This document shows positions 1-11,813 of a stretch of 64,000 nt of DNA, piece after piece (position 1 is the stretch's first letter; every line of letters starts with the position of its first letter). Where the stretch lies: positions 222,649,741-222,713,740 of the forward strand of contig CM041465.1 of NCBI GenBank assembly GCA_023213395.1, given 5' to 3'. The notes beneath the pieces are model-generated. The model was not told the origin of the DNA, ran no database searches, and saw only the letters and a list, made by a program, of their open reading frames with translations. The position numbers were made by a program, and so were the translations under genes. Source of the DNA: Cycas panzhihuaensis. Lineage: Eukaryota; Cycadophyta.

Positions 1-991
1 GTAGATAACATTGCTGGGAGGCTACCCAAGTAGTTAGGTAAAGACCCTATGCTGGGGGTCTTTAAATATCATAGGGATCTGTCATTCTGGCTAAGTATAT
101 TGTGGCTTTTTTGCCCCTTGCGTGAAGGACTGGAGATAACACTCTTGAACTAAGCCCTAGACAGAACCTGGCTATGGAAGTGTGCCTCCACATACCTTTG
201 GGTATATAGGAGGACCCATTTAGGATCCTAAAACCCTCCCTAGTATAGGTAAACTATCGGCCATTGAAGTCTTATAGTGTAGTGGTTAGCGGTTAGTGCC
301 ACGAAGTTACCTGCCCCAAACTTTTGCATCAAAAATTTATTGGCAGGCCTATAAGACCAAGCACACCTCAACTTTTAGTGGGTAGGACACACCTGATCAT
401 TTCCACCCTTCTTCACCTGCCCTGGTCTTAATTAAGATCACAAACCACTTACTGCTTGAATTTAAAACTTGTTACAATAGTTAAGCTTCCAAGACTAAAA
501 AAATAAAAAAAAGAAAAAAAGAAAAAAGAAAAAAAAAGAAAAAGAAAAAAAGAAAAAAGAAAAGAAAAGAAAAAAAAAAATCCACCTAGCTATTACTCAT
601 GGTGTAAAAAGGAAAAATTGTACTTATAACTCATATACCTCAATTTGATCAGCATATCATAAGGGTCATTTTGTACTAGGTTAGATTGTGCCCCTAATTT
701 TCACTCTTTTTTGTACCTAGGCCACTGGTAGGCCCCACCACTTCAAATTCATCTTAAAACTCATACGCCCCATTTTGATGCATTTTTTGTGCTCTTTCTA
801 GTAGGCCAAATATCTTGCTTATGTAATTTGGGATCAACAGATTATAGACATCCCACATCCCCTTATTTGCCCCTTCTTTCCCTATAACAACTCCCTATTC
901 TTATATCATATTCTTTCTTACTCTATCCCACTTCGTTTATTTCCATTCTCTCTACTTGTTCCCACTTCTTAAATCCCTTTCTTTAGCTCCA
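1..991 (+). other. Leader (5' untranslated region) of element A
   Basis: No gene is seen. The stretch aligns with 6331-7333 of element B, including a shared phrase near 40-75 (TGGGGGTCTTTAAATATCA) and the segment around 160-300. It ends just before the gag ATG at 992. It contains a purine-only A/G tract (separate entry). Confidence 0.6.
499..580 (+). repeat. A-rich (AAAAG)n-like low-complexity tract
   Basis: About 80 bases made of A runs separated by single G residues (one T near the start). It is simple sequence inside the element A leader, likely grown by slippage. The matching part of element B lacks it. Confidence 0.8.
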
Positions 992-2030
992 ATGGCAAAA
1001 ACTCAAATAGAGAAAATTTTTGAGTTGATCAATGACTTGTTTAACTTCAAAACAGAGGTCAACAATAGACTCAATGGTATGCCTACCAAATCTGACCTGG
1101 ATGACACTAGGCAAGAGATTCTTAGTCATCTTTAGTAGTTGTTGCCAACTCAACTCCAAAGCACGGGAACTTCTAACTCAATAGGCAACCAACCTCCCCC
1201 TTTCAAGGAAGCAATATAGGAGGTTCTCCACCAAAACAGCCCTTTTTCCACTATAAAATCAAAATTCCTACCTTTGATCTAGATGTGAATAGAGAGTGCA
1301 CTCGAAGCTGGATTAATAAGTTAGAATCCTACTTCACTCTTCACCCAATGTTAGAAGATGACCAACTCTTATACACTTCCATTCACTTAGATGGTCGAGC
1401 TCACCATTGGTTTAACTAGTAGAAGTAAGAATATCCCTCTCACCAAATATGGTCCCACTTCACTAGTTATTTCTTTGAATAATATGAAGATACATGGAAT
1501 TAATCTTTCTTCACACAACTCACTCAGCTTAAGCAGACCTCAATTATAGAGGCTTACATGGATGAATTGCAAGCCTTATATAATCGCGCGCCACAAAGCC
1601 AAAACTTAGACAAACAAAACGTGATTGATATTTATGTGGTGGGACTCCAAGACCGTATTCAAATGAGATTAAAGAGAATGGTAATCTACTCCCTTAAGGA
1701 AGCTTTCAAGTGGGCCTATGCAGTAGAAGCTGAGTTTGTAACAGACAGACCCTCAACTATTTGTTAGGATAACTGTTGGTCCTCATGCACTCAACAATCA
1801 GACTTCTAGTGACCTTGACCTTGATTTGATGATGCCTCTCATCCTCAAGTTGACTTCACACGTCCTTGACCATGACAGGATGATTTCACCTACCCATCTA
1901 CTGATCGCCAGAATGATGACATATCCATTAAAGAGTCCAAATTTCTCAAGCTAAAGCACAACACTAACTAGAGGATGGCCTTTGTATGTAGTGTGCATAA
2001 AAGTGGACTTCTGGACATGGTCACTTTTGC
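992..2030 (+). pseudogene. gag of element A (decayed)
   Basis: Starts at an ATG at 992 that matches the gag start of element B at 7334. The middle (about 1250-1770) reads as a retrotransposon gag domain: a W-containing helix near 1300, the WF of an H-x-W-F motif near 1405, then IEAYMDELQALYNRA near 1545-1590 and the segment 1620-1740 that aligns with 28995-29130 of element B. Stops interrupt it, for example TAG near 1135 and within 1415-1425. No intact zinc knuckle is seen; a weak GH-x-F-x-K trace near 2015-2040 may be its remains. It would have formed the nucleocapsid shell. Confidence 0.7.
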
Positions 2031-2159
2031 AAAGTGCAATGTATGGTTTTCTCCATCGACCCATCCCTCTCCCCTAATGATCCCTCTGACTCTGACTCTG
2101 ACCATAAGGCTGATGATGAAACCCATGATGAACCTACACCAGACCCCCACCCCAAAGTA

Positions 2160-2540
2160 TCTATATCTGTCGTCACCACCTCCTCCTACCCTAAACCCCT
2201 AAGAGTTAGAGGCATCCTCCGTAAGACTCCAATATCTATCTTGATCGACGATGGCGTGTTACTTAACTTCATTGATATTTCGATAGCCAAACAACTCAAC
2301 CTATATATTGTCCTAAAAATTGGCTTCGCATGTTCTCTACTAGGGTACTAAAAACTCCATTGTGCAGATGTTATTAAAAACCTCCAAGTCCAAATTAGCT
2401 CATACCTTTTGGTGTTAGATTTATATGCCTTATCAATAGGAGGATCTGATGCTATCTTGGGGATTCAATGGTTGTAGACACTAGGGACCTATAGCATGAA
2501 CAACTTGCCTATAAATCCATTCATTGCCTTCAAAGACCAC
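2160..2540 (+). pseudogene. Protease region of element A (decayed)
   Basis: The segment 2215-2330 reads as a retropepsin: ISILIDDGVLLNFID fits the I-L-[IV]-D-[ST]-G-[AS]-[ST]-x-N-F core, with the catalytic DSG triad now DDG. A downstream L-x-G-x-QWL motif near 2455-2480 is the usual end of chromoviral proteases (GMQWL); the following codon is TAG. Element B has the same domain at 29520-29860. The protease would have cut Gag-Pol; the altered triad and stops make it inactive. Confidence 0.75.
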
Positions 2541-2829
2541 ATGGGTCGAAATCATAAAATTTACGGAATGCAATCCCCCCTAACCAAGCGGTCTCTCCTG
2601 GACGTATGAAATGCCATATTCAATCTTACCTAGGTTATATAGTCTGTCTCAATAATATTCAAATCGCACCACAAATTCATCCACACATCTAGGATGTCAT
2701 TACCCAATATGAATAAGTATTTGCCCCTCTGCCTACCACTACCCCTCCTCACTATGGTTTCTATCATACAATTGACCTCCAATCTAACCATGACCCTATC
2801 AGCCTTCAACCTTACCATAACTCATACTT

Positions 2830-4012
2830 CCAAAGAATGAAATTGAGAAACCCACAAACAAGCTCCTCGACATTGGCATAATCTAACTAAGTAAAAGCCC
2901 TTATGCAGCCCCAATTATCTTAGTTAGGAAGAAGGATGGCTCCTTTCGCCTTTGTGTTAACTATAAGGAATTAAATAAGATTACCATTAAAAATAAGTTT
3001 CCCACCCCTCGCATAGATGACATGCTAGATGAAATCCAGGGTGCAACCATTTTTTCTAAGTTAGACCTCCAATTTGGGTACTACCAAATCCCAATTGCCC
3101 CACAAGATTGTCATAAGATAATATTGCACACATATTATGGCTATTTTGAGTTTCGTGCAATGCCCTTTGGCCTTTATAATGCCCTAGCAACCTTCCAAGC
3201 TCTCATGAATAAAATCTTTGGTCCCTACCTTCAAAAATTTATCATAGTTTTCTTCGATGATATTCTTATTTATAGTGCCTGCTTGGACCACCATATCCAA
3301 CACCTATAAATTATTCTCCAAATATTACAAAACCACCAACTCTATGCAAAACTATCTAAGTGTGAGTTTGTACAATCAGAACTCAATTATTTAGGTCACA
3401 TCATATCATTAGAAGGGGTATGCGTAGATCTTGATAAAATATCGATCATTGCAACGTGGCCAACACCTACCACTCTTACCCAACTATGAGCATTCCTTGG
3501 GCTCACTAGTTTTTATCGATGATGCTTCATGCATAATTATGCTACTCTTGCTGCCCCATTAACCAACCTCCTTTGCAAAGAGGCTTTCCAATGGTCTCCA
3601 GAAGCGGATGCTACCTTTTCTTACCTCAAGGTCATAATGACCTCCACTCTAGTCCTCATCACTCCTGATTTCAACCAACCCTTCCAACTTGAATGCAATG
3701 CTTCAGGGTTTGGTTTAGGCATAATCCTAATGTAAGACTCTCATCCCATTGCATTCGAAAACCAAAAATTAAAAGATCACAAGCTTCATCTCTCTACATA
3801 TCAGAAAGAGATGAAGGTTATTCTTCACGCTATTGATAAATGGCGGTAATATCTCTTAGGCTCTAAGTTCACTATTCTTACAGATCATTGTAGCCTCCAT
3901 AATTTATTGACTCAGCCAGTCTTATCTGAAGAACAAGCTAAGTAGGTTCACTGATTACAAGTCTTTGACTTCTCAATAGCATATAAAAAATGCAAAGACA
4001 ATACAATGCCAA
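2830..4012 (+). pseudogene. Reverse transcriptase and RNase H of element A (decayed)
   Basis: RT blocks are easily read: a KKDGSFRLCVNY block near 2930, FPTPRIDDML near 3000, KLDLQFGYYQIPI near 3058-3095, MPFGLYNALATFQ near 3160-3200, and the catalytic box as FFDDILIYS at about 3250-3275, so both aspartates are kept. The connection reads AFLGLTSFYR near 3490-3520 after a CGA-to-TGA stop at 3487. RNase H follows: a block starting LEC(D-to-N)ASGFG near 3690, a decayed FEN/LK/YQKE block near 3760-3810, and a final DNTMPNALSHL (usually DNVVADALSR) near 4000-4025. It would have copied the RNA genome; it is dead through stops at several points. Confidence 0.88.
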
Positions 4013-4242
4013 ATGCCCTTTCACATCTTCAACCTGATGATAATGTTCCTAACCCAAGCCTCCATGCCATCAGCAATCCCCAAACACTTTGGCTTGATGA
4101 ACTATGCATTGAAAACTAAACCCAGCCAGACTATCCTAATTGGAGAGAAAAAATTCTTACCCATAAAGGTTGGCCAACCTTTAACAATCACCTTCTCCAC
4201 CACAATTGTATCTTTGTCCATCCCACCTCCTCATTCATCCCT

Positions 4243-5262
4243 AAAATCCTAATAGAATACCACTTGTCCTCCCTCAATGACCACTCTAGCTTTGATAAGA
4301 CTTATCATCGTATTCACGTAGATTTCTTTTGGCCCCATATGAAGACCACCATATATGCCTTTATATTAGAATGCGACACCTGTTAGCGAAATAAGGTAGA
4401 GACCAAACCACTCCTTGGCCTTCTCCAACCATTAAATATTCCTCAAGGAAAGTGGCAAGATATTGCCATGCACTTCATCACGAACCTACCTCCATCCATC
4501 GGGTTTGAATCCATTTGGGTAGTCATTGATCGATTAACTAAGTATTAACACTTTATCCTAGTGCACACCTCATATTCATCCTCCTGTCTCACTGACTTGT
4601 GTGTCCAATTCATATTTTACCTCTATGGATTCCCATCATCTATCGTTTACGACCAAGACCCTAAGTTTACTAGCTCCTTTTAGCAAGAACTCTTTAAAGT
4701 TGTTGGAACCTCATTTAACATGAGTTCTACCTACCACCCACAAATAGATGGCTAATCTGAGGTTCTAAATAAAACTTTAGAAACTTATCTGTGTTGCTTT
4801 ACCTCAGAACACCAAGCTAAGTGGACCTCATGGCTTGCCTTGGCCAAGTATTGGTATAACTCTTCCCATGATTATGTCATTGGTATGTCCCTCTTTTTGT
4901 CTCTTTATGGCTACCACCCATCTTCCCACCATACCTTAGCCACAAACTTTTGAATAACTTCTGTGCAACAAAAGCTTCAAGAAATGGATCAAATCTTACA
5001 TGCCCTTCGACAGAATTTAGCCACTGCCCAAAATTGAATAAAGCAACTCACATACTGCCACCGATCTGATCGATCCTTTGATATTAGAGATCTAGTATAC
5101 CTTTGCCTCCAATATTATAAGCAATAATCCCTTAAGTCACATCAAGGGCATAAACTAAGCCCCCGCTACTATGGCCCTTATAAGATCCTACACAAAATCA
5201 GTGAAGTTGCTTATGCCCTTGAACTCCTCCCAAATACTAATATCCATAATGTTTTCCATGTG
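4243..5262 (+). pseudogene. Integrase of element A (decayed)
   Basis: The HHCC zinc domain is at 4250-4395, with LNDHSSFDKTYH and ECDTC followed by a stop. The catalytic core starts near 4465: [12 protein letters not shown], where the usual first acidic residue of MDFI is H. Next come VVIDRLTKY near 4520, the second aspartate in VYDQDPKFTS near 4650, and the glutamate in DG-stop-SEVLNKTLE near 4748-4785 (CAA to TAA). A C-terminal block with YYGPYKILHKISEVAYALELLP and IHNVFHVSCLKKYIG lies at 5165-5285. One of the three catalytic acids is lost and stops are present, so it cannot join DNA. Confidence 0.85.
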
Positions 5263-5299
5263 TCCTGCCTAAAAAAATACATTGGCCCTACATTACACC

Positions 5300-5480
5300 C
5301 CATACAATTTTAACCATTCTCTTTGAAAAGAAAACTCTTACAATTCCTCTTGATAAAATCCTTGCCAGTCGCCAGTGCCATCTCTGGAATCACACTATTT
5401 CTAAACACTTGGTATAGTATGTCGGTTGTGATGTAGATGAAGCTACTTGGGAATCTGATGAGTTCATCCAGTAACATCCT
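5300..5480 (+). pseudogene. Chromodomain of element A
   Basis: Downstream of integrase the frame reads ILASRQCHLWN near 5360 and a GCDVDEATWESDEF block at 5417-5465, the strand-helix junction of retroviral-type chromodomains. In chromoviruses this module helps direct insertion to certain chromatin. One stop (Q-V-x-V replaced by V-stop-Y near 5415) breaks it. The same block is at 32745-32780 in element B. Confidence 0.75.
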
Positions 5481-5512
5481 CATCTCCAACGCTGCGAGGA
5501 CTCAATGTCTTA

Positions 5513-5520
5513 GGGGGGGG
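5513..5520 (+). promoter_or_regulatory. Polypurine tract of element A
   Basis: A run of eight G just upstream of the 3' LTR, the usual start point for plus-strand DNA synthesis in this family. The homologous spot in element B is AGGGGAAAGGA at 32819-32829. Confidence 0.7.
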
Positions 5521-5523
5521 ACC

Positions 5524-5832
5524 TATAACATAACCCCACATTTCCTTAGCATTAGCAAGTGGAAGCCACCAGCAAGTAAGGATTAAGGTGTTCATTAAGA
5601 TGTGTGTATAGATGGCTAAGCCGTCCAATAAGATGTAAGGCTACTAGGTCCACCAATAGAATTATAAGGATGAAGACCCTTACTTGTGTATTTTAAGGGT
5701 TAAATCACTTGTAATGTTGTCGAGTATAGTATCTTGAAAGAGAAAGTACTTCGATACTCATTTTGGTGATTCACTATTTGTGATATGCTTGCACATTTAT
5801 ATTATTTTAGCTTCATTTTCTGCTAATTTTCA
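5524..5832 (+). repeat. Short LTR: 3' LTR of A, probably also 5' LTR of B
   Basis: It follows the polypurine tract directly and aligns with 32832-33190 after element B, most clearly at AATAAGATGTAAGG near 5625 against AATGAGATGTAAGG near 32943, and at TATTTTAAGGG near 5690 against TCTATTTAAGGG near 32998. The latter is the likely TATA region. Expected TG at the start is decayed to TA; the end is placed at TTTTCA. Leader sequence of element B follows, so A and B seem to share one LTR. I could not recognise a primer-binding site after it. Ends are good to about 10 bases. Confidence 0.65.
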
Positions 5833-7333
5833 TACCTATAAGTCTAGACTTCTGAGAAGGAACAATCTAGTCGTTCATAAAAAATACCCTAGATTTAATG
5901 GTTGAGATTTGTGCCTTGTATAACTGTCTCATATAACTTGATTTAGGGGTTTTTTTTAATTATGTTAATGGTATTCAATGTATTAGATATATTATATTAA
6001 GTAGAAATGGCTAGTTGTTGTTGTTATGAGCATTTTGCTACAGATTATATATATTTCTCTATTCTTGGATAATAAAGATCGATATATTTCCTGTATAGAT
6101 ATTCCCTTAGTGTACTACTAGGGTTTTACCACATTATATCTAGTGTATATGTGATGCTTTGGCTTTTTTATTTATTTATTGTATTATCTCTAATTTAAGA
6201 ACTTGCATATTAAATTTCATTTTCAATTCTTGTAACTAATTACAAAATAGTTTAGATCTTGGTGGCAATTTCTAGTTATTATGACCTAGTTTTCTTAATA
6301 ATCCCCATCCAGTCCCTCCCTTTTCCCCTAGTGGTTAGGTAGAGATATTGTGCTAGGGGTCTTTAAACATCACAGGAGCCTATCGTTCTAAGCTAAGTAT
6401 GTGTTTCCATAAACTTGTACATAAAGTGAAGTGATATAATAGGGCTTACATAATCTTTAGATATGACCTGACCATGGAAATGAGCCTCCATGTATCCTCC
6501 ACTATATTTGAGAACCCCTTTAAGTTCTCCCTTCCAACCTAGAGTAAGAAACCTATCAGTCATTTATCCCTCTATGGTACACGAGTTAGTAATTAGCACT
6601 CAAAATCTACCCTTTATGAACACCCTTACATAGTTGTTGACCTTATGAAGATATATATTCTTTTGTAAGTAGTGCCCTAAGATATTAGGTTAAGCAAAAG
6701 TATAGATAAGAAAGTTTATTAAAGGGCCTATAAATCCAAATAATCCTTTGTTAGTGTCTGGTAGTCTCCCTTTATTCATCTTTATAGCTTCCTTAATAAA
6801 GGTATTCATTACAAAATCACTCACATTGCTTCATTTTTTTTTTAGGGGGGGGGGGGGTGGGGATCAATAGTCATTGAGATTATTGTACTTCCTAACATAA
6901 ACCCTAAACCTTCTTGACATCTAAAGATACAGGGTGAACCTATAACAATAGTACCACCTAAAGTTAATAACATGTAAGTATTTGGTAAAAATTGCTTATA
7001 TTTTAACTGCCATTCTTGGTGAAAATCACCTATATAGTCTTGTGGACCCCACAATCAAAAATTTTTACTTAAATCTCACTTATACTATTTAAATAAGCTT
7101 TTTATGCTCATTCAAATTCAATATGTGATTTTTTTACCTATTTTCGAGATTAGCAAGCTACAAACACCTTGACCCCCCTCTCTTCCTTTAAGTACAAATC
7201 CTCACTTCTATAAATTATTCTATCTATCTAGCCTCAATTGGATAAATCCCCTTCTGTTTTACTTATCTCATTTTCTTATATACCTATCTTCATACTCATT
7301 CCCTACTTCCTATAGCTCATTTCTTTCTATATG
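5833..7333 (+). other. Leader of element B
   Basis: No gene. From 6331 the sequence aligns with the element A leader. It carries a G13 run at 6845-6857 beside a T run. The stretch 5833-6330 has no partner in the window because that part of A's leader lies outside it. Confidence 0.6.
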
Positions 7334-8005
7334 ATGGCTCTTACATCTTAAGTAGAACATATTTTTACATTGGAAACTTAATTCTTGGATTTTTAGAAAG
7401 AAGTAAAAGTTGATATATCTTCTCTTACATCTAAGTCAGATATTAATGTAATATTAAACTAAATGGCTCAAATGTTAGTATAATCATCATAGTCAAACTC
7501 TTGGTCTTCAAGCAATGCACCTCTAGTATAGTAGTCAAGCAACCCTCCCCCATATAACCTATAACTTCACTAGAAGATCAACATTCCTACCTTCAATCAG
7601 AATCTGAATAAAGATAATGCTCACACTTAGATAAGTAAATTTAAATCCTACTTCGCTATTAACCCAATGACTAAAAAGGAGTAACTAATATTTACATCTA
7701 TTGAAATAGAAGGTCAAGTATGTCATTAGTTACGTTGGTGGCAAAGGGAATACTCATTAAATAGAACATAAACAAACTTCTTTATATGTTCTTTTATTAA
7801 TATGAAAAAACTTGAAACCAAAGTTTCTTTAATTAGCTTATAAGACTAAAACAAGTGTTCTTAGTTGAAGCTTATATAAATAAATTCTATATCATATAGA
7901 ATTGCATCTTCTAAATATTAAATAACCTAATTTTAGTAGTGGAATTGTACCTTTGGGGGGGTTACTAAACTCAAACAGGATCAAGCTAAATAACTAATGG
8001 TTTTA
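7334..8005 (+). pseudogene. gag of element B, 5' part
   Basis: Begins at an ATG at 7334 aligning with the element A gag start at 992 and parallels it for about 550 bases: the part near 7560-7770 matches 1245-1420 of A, and VEAYINKFYII at 7864-7900 matches IEAYMDELQAL. Many stops. The gene stops at about 8005, where the 21-kb insertion begins, and resumes at 28994. The last 50 bases before 8005 align poorly, so the exact junction is uncertain. Confidence 0.65.
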
Positions 8006-8010
8006 GGTGG
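8006..8010 (+). repeat. Target-site duplication (left) of element D: GGTGG
   Basis: Five bases immediately before the LTR start; identical to 25994-25998 after the right LTR. Confidence 0.85.
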
Positions 8011-10726
8011 TGTTTCCTGGCTTCCGGGAATGGATATGAAATTACCGACTCAGGTAAGTGCAGGTATGCTTCTCACCCTATCATCACTTTCTTTTGGTGA
8101 GTGTTTACTTGCATGTTTACATGTTGTGACCTTGTAGATGATTTTGTTTTTATCTACCCTTACTTAGCTTATGATGACTATAGTAGGGGCATACTCCCAG
8201 CGAGTGTGGCACCCCAGTGGCCATTCCACTTCCCGCATTCTGCCCTACTCGCTCCAGGATCCACTTGGCTTGTGCCACCTCTGCCCATATAATGACCTGT
8301 CATTGTTGGTTGAATTGCCACATCGTTTGAATCCTATTTTTACTCTTCTGGACTCATTTGTTGGCTTGTTTGCCCTTGAGTAGATGTCTTGGCCCCTCAT
8401 TTACCTATTTTTTGTTATTAGCCCATAGCCCATGATGGCTATCCGAGCCAGATTTTGCCTCCAGGTGAATACCACCACGAATTTCGTGGTATCGCCACAA
8501 ATTCCACGGTACCACGGATTTTGCGGTGGGATAAATATCCATACTTATTTTTAAAAAAACTACCGTGGAAATTTTGCATTTATTACGAAACTGCCACATG
8601 TCTCGCGACTTGACTCACCTCCAGCTGTGCCCTAATCACTCACTTTAGGGTTTGGTATGGGTATTTAAGTCATCATTAACTCATTTTTAGGATCTTTTGT
8701 TCATTTTTTGGATTACTCCTCAAGGAAACCACCCTATGCTCTGTTGTTCTCTACTGCTGCTATAGGACTTGCACCTCTCCTCCAGTGCCTAGCTCTCCTT
8801 TGGTATGGCTAGGACATCTTCCCAGCCCTTCACACGCCTTGGAGAGGGCCCCTCTAGAGATATCTCAGCAGATTCTTGCTCAGGTAGCCATCAAGCATTC
8901 TAAGTGTAGGTGTTCTTCCTCTAACTCCATTAGTAAGGTTCCAAGCCTGTCATTCCACAGTTTAAGGTGATTTCTCGACCTCTCTTGACGACCCTTGACT
9001 GAGGCAAGAGCCTCCCCTTCCCTTCTCAGGTATTCATTGATTTGAGCTACTTTCTTATTCAATTGATGCCCTATTTTGCTTGTCCTTTTGCTTGGGTTTT
9101 TGGAGGTTGGTCTTTCCTTTATATTGGATTGTTTTACTCATGTCATTAGTGCCTTCCTGCCTATGTTTATTACTCAAGGCAGCAGGAAAGAGGGGTTGCA
9201 TAGGGTTTGGGAGAGAGCTGGGTGGATTCTGTACCACCTTCCACGCTCCTCAAGTGGCTCTTAGCCCCCCAAACCTTCCCTCTTACCCCATACTGTCCTT
9301 GGCACTCAAACAAAGGTTTGTTAGGCCTTCCTTAGCTGCTAAAATCAGCGTTATCACACGTTGCAGCACTGGTTTGAGGGCTTGTGCTTCGATCCGGGCA
9401 ACTCATGTAAGTCCCGAATACTTGCCCTTTGCCCAACTCCTTTCCCAGTAACCTGGTTTGCTCTTCATAGCACCCCGGCTTGCTGTAGGTCCTCTTTGGC
9501 TCTTTTCAACCCTCTTTGCCACTGTTTCCAGCCATCTTTCTCAGCCTTACCCTCGTTGCCTCGTGGCTTTTGGGGGAGATTGGGGTTGTTCTTTGTAGGA
9601 GGTGGGCCACTCTGAGGCTTACCGGTTACTTTCCATTTACTTTGGTTGTCCTCCTTTACATATTACCATCATTGTATTGATACTAACATACATGTAGTTA
9701 AGTTTATATTTGCTTTGCATATACATGTATTGTTAGGATCTTTCCATTGTATGCTAGCACCCTTTCTCCGAAAAAATGGGGGAGATTGTCATTCACTTGC
9801 AGGTATTTGGGAAGCGTAATGGATCCGTCCCTCTTTCTTCCTTGGCAGGTGAGTGCTCATGTCTATGCTTTACTTTTGCACTTCATTTATTGTTAGCATT
9901 TTGTTCTTTTCCTTCCTTTGTTTGGTACTTTAGTACTTTTTCCGGGGAAGGTAAGGGAGCCCCTCATTCTGATCTGTTGCGACTCTTCATGACCGTCGTG
10001 CCTTGTGGAGTGGCTTTAAGTGCCTCTTAGGAGCATCACCATTACAACACGCTTCATTCCCTGGTACATGCTCTTGCTCCACTTCGTCACCTTTTCCTTA
10101 TGAGTTCTTTACATAGTAGAAATTAGCTCATTGGAAATAGAAAGGAAATCAACTTTGCTTTGGTTCATACTTTATTTACTTTTATCACTTGCATCTTCTT
10201 TTGCCATAGGAAAAGGTTTTAGGAAACCTTCCTTCTCACCTTTTCCCTTCTTTTGCCGTGCAAACTTTCCTCTCTCCTTATTTTTTGTTTATTCGGTCAG
10301 TTTGCTTATGCATACCTTAACCCATTTTCTTGGGTTATCCCTCTTATGTCCTCTCAGTTCCCCGCTTAGCCAGATAACTGAGGTGACCTTGTCTGTAGGC
10401 CACTTACTTGCCTACCCTTCCTCGTCTCCCATTGCTCTAGGGAAACCCTCGAAGGGTTCTCTCCTTCCCCTTCTGGCCATCTAAGGGTGGGAGGATCCTT
10501 CCCTTAGGTCAACCCAGGCTAACCCTACACCTCCTCACCTCTTGTTCGAAGTGAGGGGATCACTCTTTAGTAGCTATATTCTATTTGCAGGTCCCGAACT
10601 TGCGCTCTGGTGTACGGGGCACCCTGCGTGGTACTTGCCCTACTTGTAGGTCTTTTCCCCATCATATTATCGACCGCTCTTACCATTCTCACTTAGTTAG
10701 GTGGCTATCCCGTAGACGCACGTCCA
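8011..10726 (+). repeat. 5' LTR of element D
   Basis: Aligns end to end with 23295-25993. Starts TGTTTCCTGGC, ends CGTCCA. A TATTTAAG box at 8662-8669 is conserved in the other LTR. Open frames of 60-120 codons inside (for example near 9080-9450 and 10131-10484) are not kept as frames between the two copies and are not counted as genes. Confidence 0.9.
8662..8669 (+). promoter_or_regulatory. TATA-like box of element D 5' LTR
   Basis: TATTTAAG, in a conserved block following TTTAGGG, present at the same place (23927-23934) in the 3' LTR. It is the best candidate for the start of retrotransposon transcription. Confidence 0.55.
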
Positions 10727-10727
10727 C

Positions 10728-10745
10728 TGGTGACCATACTAGGGA
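10728..10745 (+). promoter_or_regulatory. Primer-binding site of element D
   Basis: One base after the LTR end the sequence reads TGGTGACCATACTAGGGA. It starts with TGG as primer sites complementary to a tRNA CCA end do. A nearly identical string lies on the - strand at 50480-50497 next to an LTR of element F. I cannot name the tRNA without a search. Confidence 0.7.
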
Positions 10746-10988
10746 CTACCAGTAAGGGAGCTAGTTTCCGCTCTCTTCTGTTAGTTTTGCTGCCTTTTGT
10801 GGTCCTTTTCCTACTTCGATCTCTTCGTTGGGCAGCCCCCAACGTGTGTACCTTTACCACCCTTTCCTTTTCCTAACATTGTTGGCTGACCTTGCATGCG
10901 ACGCTTTTCTTGTTGCTTGCGCGGTCTACCTCCATTGTTAGAAGACCCTGAGTATCGCCCTCTTCCCTTGTCAGATACTGATTTGACT

Positions 10989-11813
10989 ATGGAGGGATAC
11001 TCTTCTGATTAGGCCTACCACACCTCAACTTTGGAAACCCATGATTTCCCTTCCTCTATTTTGGGGTCCACCCAAGAGGGTGATGACCCCCTTTACTACC
11101 CGAGTGACCAACATCACTTGCTCAACATCCATCCCTCTACTCATGCGGTAGAAGGATTTGTTCCTCTTGAGACTTACCACTCAATCAGTGACTCTTATGA
11201 GGAGCATCCCAAGGGATCTACTTCGTTTGAGGTCCCAACTACCTCTTACGAGTATGTAGGAACCCCTCCTATCGATGTAGTTGAAGCTCTCAATGAGTGT
11301 CGCCACACGGCACGCTTCCAACCGCATCCTGGATGGTTTGAGGATGCTCTCCATATAGGAGCCTCTTCTTCTTCCGCTCCTCCCTCGTGTGCTTCATCCT
11401 CATCTACTCTTCCGGTGACGACCAATCCCTTTATGCCTATGCATGTGTCCTACTCCTTTCCTATTCCTGTAGTGGGGGCACATATTGCACCTTCTGTTTC
11501 TCACCAAGGTCCTAGTGTTTCGGGATCTTCCCGCGATATGTCTTTCCCCAAGTTGAAGGTTAGTATACCCATCCCTAGACAAACTAATGTGCCATCCCCT
11601 AATATGGCACATACCTTTCCTAGTAGGCATGTCGGTCCTACTAACCTTTCGGCTATCAGTCATGTGGGACCTGCTCCCATACACCCTCAAAACCAACACC
11701 TTGGTGCTTCCTTCTACGTTTCCCCAGGGTATACTTCTCAACCTTGGGGGCAGGGTAGAGGAAGCCATCTCCTAGCTTATGGAGTGGATCCGTTACACCC
11801 ATATGGGGTCGCC
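10989..11813 (+). pseudogene. gag of element D, N-terminal part
   Basis: A frame opens at ATG 10989 and, after one TAG at codon 8 (possibly a former CAG), stays open to the solo LTR at 11814. The product is rich in S, P, H and T with no recognised domain in this part, as is usual for the N-terminus of Tat gag. The frame resumes exactly at 14314 beyond the solo LTR. Beyond 11813 the open frame runs on into LTR sequence and is meaningless. Confidence 0.7.
11809..11813 (+). repeat. Target-site duplication (left) of the solo LTR: TCGCC
   Basis: Five bases before the LTR start, repeated exactly at 14309-14313. Confidence 0.8.

Larger units (their letters stand above)
1..5832 (+). mobile_element. 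Element A: Reina-like Ty3/gypsy chromovirus, 5' LTR outside window
   Basis: The segment runs leader, gag, protease, RT, RNase H, integrase, chromodomain, polypurine tract and 3' LTR in that order. This is the Ty3/gypsy order. The chromodomain and the short LTR (about 0.3 kb) point to the Reina clade; the clade call is inference from these two traits. Every coding domain has in-frame stops and some frameshifts, so the copy is dead. The leader matches that of element B (position 20 onward resembles 6331 onward), which places A's own 5' LTR a few hundred bases left of the window. Confidence 0.85.

Noticed and set aside
6842-7054. - strand 70-codon frame
   Set aside because: Lies in the leader of element B and ends in a G-run; no match in element A.
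10131-10484. 117-codon open frame with hydrophobic segments
   Set aside because: LTR sequence; the matching frame at 25428-25916 differs in start and end, with frame-altering differences. No constraint visible.
11400-11768. - strand 122-codon frame
   Set aside because: Antisense shadow of the element D gag N-terminus, favoured by its S/P-rich code.
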